From the NCBI GenBank assembly GCA_026936325.1, contig JAPTHN010000256.1:186001-250000 (forward strand): 64,000 nt of DNA, given 5' to 3'. This DNA comes from Platynereis dumerilii (taxonomy: Eukaryota; Annelida; Polychaeta; Phyllodocida; Nereididae). The notes under the pieces are model-generated. The model made no database searches. It had not been told where the DNA came from and saw only the letters and a program-made list of their open reading frames with translations. The position numbers and the translations under genes were made by a program. Within the stretch, counting starts at the first letter, position 1. Each line of letters opens with the position of its first letter. Below, in pieces: positions 58,101-64,000 of the stretch.

Positions 58101-60367
58101 AGGAAATTTTAGTTGACATAGCACATTTAAGGCAACTTCTTTTGAAAACGCTTTATGTTCACAGTGACAAGGGTGGCAGAAGGTCTTGCGCAATCCTACT
58201 ATTATGGGTATCTAACCACAATTGGTCCAAGTGAGTAAAACACTTCATTTACATTTTGAATGTACATGCGAAAATTTCGGATTTATCATGTTCTTGCCAT
58301 TTTGCATTTCGTTGAAAGTTAAAGACCCAGGGATTGATATCTGTGAATATTATCTGTGATATTGCAGGTAAAGTATAATTTCATTATGACATTATTTGTG
58401 GAATAATGTTGAATTTTGTTGTTCTCTTTTGTCTACATTTTGACTGCACATGCGAGAATTTTGGACTTACAATCTTTCTGCCATATTTGATGTAACGACC
58501 CTTAAGCACAAAAAAAAAATTGGATTTTTGCATTTCGTTGGAAGTTAAAGACCCAAGGATTGATATATTGAATATTATCTGTGATATTGCAGGTCAAAGT
58601 ATAATGTCATTATTACATTACTTGTGGAATTTTGTTGTTCTCTTTTGTCTCTGCCATACAAAAATTTCACCATACAATTTTTTCAGCTAAGCACCTTTTT
58701 ACCAATTGCAAAAAGGAGCATAGTGCTGTTAGCACCTTTTGCCTCTGAAATTGATTTTACGATGATAGCAAAAATACTAAGCTCCTTTTTGCTCCGAATA
58801 ACTTTAGAAACTTGTTGGTGCATGAAAGTAACATTATTTATATAGTTTCTTTGAACATTTTTGAAAGAAATGTCCATATTAATGTAGAAACCAAAAAAAT
58901 TCAAACCAGACCTTTCTGTGCCCAGCAACAGCTAAGTTGACAGTTGCAAGATGCATGAGTACTTTAAATCTATTAACAACGAAAAATTTGTGTTAATTGT
59001 TTTGTCTTCTTTCAGGTATGGCCAAAAGGATTAAGTGCGACAAACAGTATTCACCAAAGAGAATGCCAACAAAATTTTTCATCTTACTACCTTACTCATG
59101 CTACAGGTATGTCAGATTATCCAGAGAATAATATCATTTCTAGCACATAACCACTGCAAGCAAATTATTCATATTAATATTTACACCAATAATGCCTTTT
59201 GCAGCCATCCAACACTGGAAATGGCTGACGAGGGAAAGATGAAAAATGTTGGGAATTTGGAGCCTCTTGTGATAGATATTGCTGGAAACAAGCGCAGTTA
59301 TGATACTTCTATTCATGAGGTTTCAGCTGGTTCTGAGGTAAAATGTTAAAAACTGATCTAAATTTTGGGATGATGTTAATGATGGTCATTTATAATGAAA
59401 CATGATAACGTAATGCGATAGAAAATTTCCTTCGAAGATCTCAATGCATAAAATACAAAAGTATCCCGATCCTGAAATAGTTATTTCTGTCAAGATTTTA
59501 CCATTTGGCAATAGGAAAAAAAGGGATCATTAAAGACCAAACTAGCAATGACATCATACACATGATTGTGAGAAAGCCTTCAGTACATCAATAGCCAGAC
59601 TATGCAGCCTTACAGATTAGTAGAACCAAGGCACTAAATCCCCCCCCCCTTTCTTTACATAAAAAATCTCAGCATTTAAGGAGTTGATAGGATTGTGAAA
59701 TTGATTTACCTGATGCCATTCTTTATTCTTTAGAAGACTTACCTTGCCTGTGTTGAGTACTGCACTCCGGTCCTGGTGATGTACGAGATGGCAAAAGAGG
59801 AAAATATAGTTGGACTGTCTTCCCAGCAGAGAGCAGCAGAACTCCGTGTGTTTTATGAGATCTTGTATGATTTGTTACACGGACCATCTGCTCCTGAATA
59901 CTGCCGCGACTTTGTGCTTGTTTACTATGATGGTGAGTGTCAGGTAATATATTGAAGCAGCTGCTAAATTCAAGAATTTTTGGTTTTGATTTCGGATCAA
60001 AGACAAATTGTTCTATTCTTATACATATATTGTAGAGATATATCACAACTGTGGTTATGGTAGTATATTTTATGATACAACTCTTTTGGACATGAAAGCA
60101 ATTCAGACAGCAAGTTCAGAATGATAATGCCAGGGCTGGCAAAAATATAAATAATTTCACCTTGTTGTTCAATCATAATAAAGATATCATGCTCCATTAC
60201 AATATTGAGGATAGTCATTAAATCTTGATAATATTACAAAGATCTTTAAATAATACTTTTCAGACAACAAAGGGTCACTGTCTGAGGTACTAGTGGAGAA
60301 GATAAAGGAAAGTCTGGGAGAAGAAAAATATGAAAATCCAAAATCAATGTCTCATTCGCCTGTTTGA
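39429..60367 (+). CDS. Ig-Ig-TM-TIR-like-STING-STING receptor (18 coding exons)
   Basis: Predicted type I membrane receptor with a tandem STING cytoplasmic sensor, 829 residues. Coding exons: 39429-39444, 39981-40111, 40479-40719, 40905-41005, 41158-41350, 42173-42251, 49313-49366, 50594-50641, 54976-55129, 55253-55529, 56077-56175, 56374-56603, 57731-58004, 58165-58230, 59016-59106, 59205-59337, 59734-59932, 60264-60367 (TGA). Every intron is GT-AG and every junction preserves phase, which supports one gene rather than neighbours. Domain order: signal peptide, two Ig-like domains, one membrane helix, TIR-like domain, STING 1, STING 2. Known biology: STING domains bind cyclic dinucleotides as dimers in the cytosol, and TIR-STING fusions exist in bacteria and oysters. 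Inference: the Ig ectodomains face outside while the TIR-like and STING parts lie in the cytosol. The weakest parts are the 16-nt first exon and exon 8. Introns 6 and 8 are long (about 7 and 4.3 kb) and filled with transposons. Confidence 0.85.
39981..40719 (+). CDS. Exons 2-3: first Ig-like ectodomain
   Basis: Residues about 27-129 form an extracellular Ig-like domain split by a phase-0 intron. A candidate core disulfide joins Cys43 (ELSCSYS) and Cys107 (FSVRCSAR). Five more cysteines (62, 69, 76, 80, 99) suggest additional disulfides. N-glycosylation sequons are visible at Asn35, Asn84 and Asn96. Exon 3 ends in phase 1, the usual phase for Ig domain borders. The sequence is divergent; the Ig call rests on length, cysteine placement, intron phase and position after a signal peptide. 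A different cysteine-rich beta-sandwich fold is possible. Confidence 0.6.
40905..41350 (+). CDS. Exons 4-5: second Ig-like ectodomain
   Basis: Residues about 130-225 form the membrane-proximal Ig-like domain. The boundary exons begin and end in phase 1 and a phase-0 intron splits the domain, the same layout as the first domain. Cys153 (VPIECKI) and Cys205 (GNYTITCKE) are 52 residues apart, a normal B-to-F-strand spacing, and the second sits in a classic F-strand setting. A sequon is present at Asn200. The domain ends with a run of alternating hydrophobic residues (VKSVAVRVHGE) that looks like a G strand. Two Ig domains before a TM and a TIR-like domain recall the IL-1R/SIGIRR group. Confidence 0.7.
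41370..41561. mobile_element. hAT-like MITE in intron 5
   Basis: The TIRs are CAGGGGCTGACTGGC and GCCAGTCAGCCCCTG. The flanks TTCATGGT and GTCATAGT agree at six of eight positions, fitting an aged 8-bp duplication. It starts 20 bp after the exon 5 donor site. Confidence 0.8.
42173..49366 (+). CDS. Exons 6-7: single transmembrane helix and stop-transfer
   Basis: Exon 6 (42173-42251) and exon 7 (49313-49366) join in phase 2 through a split Cys codon inside the helix. The helix covers residues 238-258, starting WITGVAVVGG and ending CCFVV. It is followed by RMFWKRNQENRK, a basic stop-transfer segment, giving an extracellular N-terminus and a cytosolic C-terminus. A 14-residue stalk rich in Thr, Ser and Gly precedes it. 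The seven-kilobase intron between the exons contains a large inverted-repeat element. Intact phase and a helix completed exactly across the junction make this splice convincing. Confidence 0.78.
45079..45187. repeat. 17-bp tandem repeat, about seven copies
   Basis: Units like GGTCCAACGTGCTCTGA repeat about seven times with growing divergence. It ends CTTGCCCCTGTCTCCCCTA, the kind of end seen in the GGGGAGA MITE family, so it may be the subterminal region of such an element. Confidence 0.82.
45293..46252. mobile_element. TA-flanked MITE with GGGGCACAGTGAGAC repeats
   Basis: The ends GGGGAGAGCGGGGCACAGTG and CACTGTGCCCCACTCTCCCC are near-perfect complements, between TA at 45291-45292 and 46253-46254. 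GGGGCACAGTGAGAC or its complement recurs inside (45657, 45686 and about 46030-46065). Non-coding. Confidence 0.88.
46387..47279. mobile_element. TA-flanked mariner-type MITE, complete copy
   Basis: The ends CCGTAATATGGGGTGAATAG and the complement (CGATTCACCCCATATTACGG) differ at one base and are flanked by TA (46385-46386, 47280-47281). Internal words GGTGAATCGGGACA and GATTCACCCC repeat the end sequence. It is the uninterrupted relative of the element at 22059. Confidence 0.9.
49905..49940. repeat. Short (GAATA)n microsatellite
   Basis: AGAATAGAATAGAATAGAAT in intron 7, within otherwise unassigned intronic sequence. Confidence 0.7.
50594..50641 (+). CDS. Exon 8: small juxtamembrane exon, possibly optional
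   Basis: A 48-nt exon with an AG acceptor at 50592-50593 and a GTAATA donor. It encodes KGNSSEEQHLLNGQSV plus part of an Arg codon, an acidic, polar juxtamembrane linker. It begins and ends in phase 2, so skipping it also keeps the frame. The acceptor lacks a strong pyrimidine tract. LL in an acidic context resembles a dileucine sorting signal, but that is only a suggestion. It could be a false exon. Confidence 0.45.
50767..51160. mobile_element. Mariner-type MITE, second copy, in intron 8
   Basis: The ends CGGTACAATCCAAATAAAGT and ACTTTATTTTGGTTTGTACTG lie between TA at 50765-50766 and 51161-51162. It is homologous to 26186-26569 across its interior. It lies 125 bp after exon 8. Confidence 0.85.
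51913..53180. repeat. Region with seven GTACGTCCGAAAC words
   Basis: GTACGTCCG(AAAC) occurs at 51913, 52078, 52102, 52793, 52815 (one mismatch), 53003 and 53171. The rest is AT-rich and non-coding. The clustering resembles the subterminal repeats of the MITEs elsewhere in this window, but clear terminal inverted repeats are not seen. Confidence 0.7.
53181..54975. other. Intron 8, right part: nothing recognised
   Basis: Plain intronic sequence. TCCCAGCCATAACGGTTAAA near 53726 and GTCCCAACCATAACGCC near 53916 are similar words in the same orientation, perhaps an old repeat. Confidence 0.4.
54976..55529 (+). CDS. Exons 9-10: divergent TIR-like (or SEFIR-like) domain
   Basis: Residues 288-431 lie directly after the membrane segment. 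TIR-like elements in order are a BB-loop-like stretch (KEDDRSGKRILNEI), a strand and turn (FALISPDSLKS), an amphipathic helix, a strand (STFVLVLLKEDL) and a C-terminal helix (CFRQISNKVK). In typical TIRs the helix after the S-x-W-C turn carries the catalytic Glu of NADase members. The aligned residue here appears to be Tyr364, suggesting a scaffold rather than an enzyme. The N-terminal beta strand is poorly defined. The exons join in phase 0. The match is weak by eye; SEFIR or another STIR-superfamily fold is the main alternative. Confidence 0.5.
56077..58004 (+). CDS. Exons 11-13: STING domain 1
   Basis: Residues about 440-632 are a full STING cyclic-dinucleotide-binding domain. The opening helix GIGLAWSYFCGYLSLILP closely matches human GLAWSYYIGYLRLILP. 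Ligand residues align with human STING: Ser453 and Tyr454 (S162, Y163), Tyr458 (Y167), Arg522 (R232), Arg528 (R238), Tyr530 (Y240), Glu550 (E260) and Thr553 (T263). R522 to Y530 has the same spacing as human R232 to Y240, and Y530 to E550 the same as Y240 to E260. The segment FCGEYATPISSL matches human CVLEYATPLQTL. Exon 11 ends in phase 1, exon 12 in phase 0, exon 13 in phase 1. All pocket residues are present, so ligand binding is a reasonable prediction. The four-helix membrane part of canonical STING is absent. Confidence 0.92.
56870..57400. repeat. Tandem repeat of ~160 bp in intron 12
   Basis: About three and a half copies of a unit containing AGACCATATAGGCTATA and TACCAAATTTCATCCATG. 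The copies are diverged. Confidence 0.75.
58165..60367 (+). CDS. Exons 14-18: STING domain 2 and C-terminus
   Basis: Residues about 635-829 repeat the STING fold. The first helix reads GLAQSYYYGYLTTIGP, with Gln replacing the usual Trp. Tyr648 aligns with human Y167, Arg715 with R238, Tyr717 with Y240, Glu737 with E260 and Thr740 with T263. The R232 position is Ile710 and the lid loop is one residue shorter, so this site should bind differently or not at all. VEYCTPVLVM matches the human EYATP strand and helix. The tail after SLSEVLVEKIKESLGEE is short and ends SHSPV. It has no visible pLxIS or TBK1-binding motif. Exon phases repeat those of domain 1, with one extra intron splitting the middle exon. 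Confidence 0.9.
58290..58620. repeat. Diverged ~235-bp tandem duplication in intron 14
   Basis: GTTAAAGACCCAGGGATTGA near 58315 recurs as GTTAAAGACCCAAGGATTGA near 58545, and each is followed by ATTATCTGTGATATTGCAGG. Confidence 0.8.
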
Positions 60368-60726
60368 AAAATTGTTTTCCTACTTTTAAAATGTGAATGG
60401 GTGTGAAAATTGGATGTTGCAAGTCATTGTTGCGTGTAATTCAGGCTTGATTGAAAGAAATATTGGGGAATTTAACTTTAAGGCTACATGCAAATGGCCA
60501 GAAATGCATTACCAAACAATGTTGGCAAAATCATTGGAGGGTGACGAGGGATGTGGCCATTACTCTCATTCTATTGTGCTTGGTAATCCAGCCATTGTTG
60601 CTTACTCATCTTGACTGGGTCTTTAAAACATAAATATTTTATGTAACAGTCAGTGATTGCCTGAATAGTAATAAAATAATTGAGAAGGACCAGAAATGTC
60701 TTGTTGTACGATTTGTATATTCCATA

Positions 60727-60732
60727 AATAAA
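60727..60732 (+). promoter_or_regulatory. Likely polyadenylation signal of the STING receptor gene
   Basis: AATAAA lies 360 bases after the stop codon. Another AATAAA-like word (GTAATAAAAT) occurs near 60670. Either could end the transcript. Confidence 0.5.
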
Positions 60733-60749
60733 CATCAAGTTTACAATAA

Positions 60750-61964
60750 CATTCAATGTTTGTCTCATTAATGCCTTGCAAAGACCAATCTGTCATAATC
60801 CCTAAATGGAGTGAGACCTGTTATTTCCTCCCAATGGTCATGTCATGCATGCTGGGAGTAAATTACTGATTGCAACATACATACAATCTGGTGTTGTGGC
60901 ATATTGACACCGCTCTAGTTTGGTTAATGAACTTTTGAGTTTTTTTAAGCCGATGCTTCAGCCCAGCGCAGTATCTATCTTGTTACATTCATATATCTGT
61001 GAAGTTTGGATTTATAAGTTGACCACAGGAGGCCCACAGGGGGGAGCTAATATAATGCAAACCCAAAATCAGATGCACTCCAGACAAATCTCAAACAGCA
61101 TAACAGTTCCAATTACTATAATATGTATTTTCTGTGTCATAAATAACACCAAAACAGTCACAGACACTGTAAATTTTACATTTTCTTTCCATTTACATTT
61201 TCAAGCTTCTCTAAGATTTGGTGATTTGCTCTGTGTTGAGAAGCACTCAGAAAATGGTGATGTCATTCTAGTGCCAGGGAATTTTCCCTAAGTGGCCTAG
61301 TACCTGTGACGTCACATGTGCTGTGTGACCTACTAATGCTGTGAGCAGCAGAGCGTGGTCTTGGTTTCGGGTGTTTAATATGATGACAGTTCACGTATCA
61401 TATGGATGCCATGAGGACACTCTTGCTTTAATAACGTTTTTTTGAGATGGAGGAAGCACCCATGGCCTGCCTGTGTTGGAGAGAGAAGACAGCTGGTCAG
61501 CTGGTATCTCACCTGTCATCATGGGTTTCACTGCAGCCACACAACGTCTGGAGCATGTTTGCATGAGTTACTTGGCTGTACATGCCATGAGCTGGTCACA
61601 CTGACTCAGTGACATTCAAAACATTAAGGTATGTATTTCAGATGTTTATGCATGACACTGGGGCTGAAATTATTGACACTAGGCCTAGTAGAGGCCCCAT
61701 TTAACCTCATAATTCCCAAATGGAGGTCCCATTGTGGAGTTCAAGGAGTAATGAAATATTATGAGGTTTTAAAATTTTTATAGGGACAATAGGGAATTGC
61801 TGGATATTGAAACTATAAGCAGGGATTTTGTGGGATTGATCTGACTAATTGGGGATAATGGGATTTGTGTGGACTTTTGGTCACTGCCAGGGAAATAATT
61901 GGGATATTCAGGACTTGTGGGAATTAGAAGTTCCAATTTAAGCCACCAGTGTGAAATGATAAGC
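60750..61964. other. Downstream of the receptor gene; no gene seen
   Basis: A single CRE (TGACGTCA) is at 61307-61314. The 123-codon ORF at 60920 has no recognisable domain or clear splice context. Confidence 0.35.
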
Positions 61965-61965
61965 G

Positions 61966-62238
61966 GCCGACCAGATGATAGTTGGGGGGGAGGGGGGCTA
62001 TGGACTTTAACTGCGGGACAAACTTTTTTTGTGCGGCACATCGACAAATAATTTTTTCGCATGCTCACTCGCTACAAACTTTTTAATCTGAATTTCAACA
62101 TTACTGTACCCTACCTACAGTTGGAAACAATTTTTTTTTTCCATGTGTTGAACAAACTTTTTTTTTTCACCAAATCGATTTTTTTTTCACCAAATGTCCA
62201 TAGCCCCCCCCCCCCAAAGATCATCTGGCCGGCCCCTA
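61966..62238. mobile_element. GC-ended MITE with poly-G/poly-C arms
   Basis: CGGCCGACCAGATGATAGTT at the left pairs with GATCATCTGGCCGGCC at the right, each followed inward by a G or C run and GCTATGGAC or GTCCATAGC. The middle holds CTTTTTTT tracts. Non-coding. Confidence 0.75.
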
Positions 62239-62299
62239 ACATACACTTTTTCAGATCTGTGTGCAATGATTTTTGTCTCTGACAAAAACAACACCCAAT

Positions 62300-64000
62300 C
62301 GGTGCGTCACAGTTTGTCTGTTTGTTTGTTTGTTTTAATTAACAGAATAGATTTCTTGACATTTAAAGGATTGATCAACTACTTAAATATACAGAGCACT
62401 TAATATCACCTTAAATGATATTTTGCAATCAATTGTTCTGACTGCATTGCAACAGGATTCTAATGCTGTGGCCAGGTTGCATTCACCAGAAATGTTAAGG
62501 TACTTTTTCCTTTTTTATTCAAATGTAGCAGATTGGTGATATACTGAAAGACAGGCACATGATAGGCTACTAACAAAGCAAATGATTATTTTGACCAAAA
62601 AAAAAATCAATTCAATGAGTGTTTCTATATATCAAAAGGTTATATCAAAATCAAAAGGTTATATAATTTAATTATGGTTTACTATTTTTGTTTGCCTTTT
62701 AAAAACCTTTTGTAACACTCTTACTGCATGCTGGGCCATTGATGACAATGATAAAAAACAGGATGTGCAGCAGCAAACCTTCAGCATTTAGCTGCGACAC
62801 TGCCAACTGCTAAAAAAATCTGCATGTCTTTTGAAAGGATTTCAATACATTCATGACTGTTTCATTTTACAATTCATGCTATTGTTGTAATTTTATATCA
62901 GTTTCAATCTTATAAACTTTTTCAGAAACTTGCTCGCCTCTGTATTTTTATCAGCGTCAATCCATATTGCAAATGGGTATTGTAGTTTCTTTTGGTATTA
63001 GGTGGTCGCTGGAACAGAGGCGTCCCACTTGGTGGTTTAATCAATATGGTACTACTTCAGTTCCTTTTAAAACATTGGAAGAATGAAAATAAGCTGTTTT
63101 CAATACCAGATCTATAAACAAAAAAAGGTTTACCTTTCATGATGAAATTTGCTAATGTTGCTGTTTCTTACATACCGAAGATAAGCTTTTGTGGGACATA
63201 AATTTTGAAAGAAGTCATAAGTTTTTGAAAAATACAAGAAATTATTTGGTGACACACCAGAATTGTCATTTTTGGAGTTAGACAGGTATTAAACCTCGTA
63301 AACAAAAAATTCATTTTTTTCCAAGTCGGCAATTTTTCTGATAGCGACTGACTCTCAGCTGAATATGCACAATAACTTTGCAAGCAATCCATTAATATAG
63401 AATATGGACAGAAAAGAAACAGGTCTATAGTTGCAGAAGAGGCCCCGTAGGACAGGCCTAATGTTTTCTTTTGTGGGTGTCTGTTCTTCCGTCTGTCTGT
63501 CTGTCTGTCACTCTAGCTGTCCAGCTGTATGAGCTAATGAAACACTGTAGTCTTGCAATCACCACCAAAACAAAGAACTGATTTGATTTTGATAAGCATC
63601 CATGCAGCGGATATGGCACAATGGGACAGTTATGAAAATAATTTTAAATTTTTTGGTGCAGGTTCCGTTAATATGCTCAGAGAAATGTTTTTTAAAATAC
63701 AGGCTATCCCAAAAAGTTATTGCACATTTCATAAAGACAGTACTTGTTGACATTTGATCAAAAAGATAATGATTATCGATCAACTTCAATGCCGCTATCG
63801 TGGTGTTTCATCTGAGCCTGAGGCTGGCACTTTAGGTCTCAGTGGCCTTGAGAAGACATTCTGGGAGCTTATGGATTCTCAAGAAGAAGGACATCAGATT
63901 CCTATAATATCACCATGGGACAGTTGCACAATTGTCCCATACAACCTGTATGAAATTGGTGTGAAAGGGGTATAAGAAGTAATGCTCAAATTTGTTCTAC
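62300..64000. other. Unassigned sequence at the window end
   Basis: A (GTCT)n microsatellite is at about 63494-63512. An ORF at 63754-63975 (contains GLEKTFWELMDSQEEGHQIP and ends EIGVKGV) is not recognised. No splice sites or family resemblance support it as a gene. Confidence 0.35.

Noticed and set aside
60920-61291. A downstream 123-codon gene
   Set aside because: No recognisable domain, low-complexity composition and no convincing splice partners.
1-64000. Retroviral, LTR or Polinton-type elements
   Set aside because: No long terminal direct repeats with a gag-pol type region, capsid, integrase or protein-primed polymerase signature was recognised; all RT fragments look like non-LTR LINEs.

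Overview
The window is eukaryotic: AT-rich, dominated by introns and transposable elements, and holding one recognisable multi-exon gene with GT-AG introns. The type I receptor layout with STING domains, the CR1/I-like and L2/CR1-like LINEs, the tRNA-derived SINEs, the many TA-flanked short inverted-repeat elements and scattered 'taggcctat' words point to a marine invertebrate deuterostome, most likely an echinoderm such as a sea urchin or sea star. That is an inference; no rRNA, mitochondrial or other diagnostic marker is present. No retroviral, LTR or Polinton-like element was recognised.

The main content is a plus-strand gene of 18 coding exons at 39429-60367. I assembled it by reading exons across splice sites; every junction keeps the reading frame. 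The predicted 829-residue protein has a signal peptide (1-23), two Ig-like ectodomains (about 27-129 and 130-225), one transmembrane helix (238-258), a divergent TIR-like domain (288-431) and two tandem STING cyclic-dinucleotide-binding domains (about 440-632 and 635-829). It looks like an IL-1R/SIGIRR-style surface receptor whose cytoplasmic tail carries a duplicated STING sensor in place of the usual four-helix membrane anchor. The first STING domain keeps all the main ligand-contact residues of human STING with nearly identical spacing. The second lost the equivalent of human Arg232. There is no TBK1/IRF3-recruiting tail. I know of no description of this architecture, and it is the main discovery candidate here.

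The rest is repeats. Left part: duplicated 408-bp ends around a G-rich minisatellite (1-3300), a mariner-like foldback (3761-4787), and a large inverted-repeat element (about 5890-9842) with about nine 198-bp satellite units in its centre. Middle: a 4.5-kb palindromic element (13373-17901) full of RFX/X-box-like words, a LINE ORF1 on the minus strand (19122-20191), a hAT-like MITE (21606-21813), a foldback nested inside a mariner-like element (22059-about 25045), and a minus-strand LINE (about 25060-26680) holding a MITE and flanked by a 1.8-kb pyrimidine-rich element. A short assembly gap lies at 29410-29431. From 30.3 to 38.5 kb there is a 1.15-kb MITE with another MITE inside, a nearly full-length LINE on the plus strand (32617-36240), and an inverted second LINE.

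The receptor gene's long introns hold more elements. Intron 5 carries a hAT-like MITE. Intron 6 carries a 6-kb element with 1.1-kb inverted arms and further MITEs in its loop. Intron 8 carries a mariner MITE and a region with seven copies of a 13-bp word. Downstream of the gene (60.75-64 kb) only repeats and unassigned sequence are visible.
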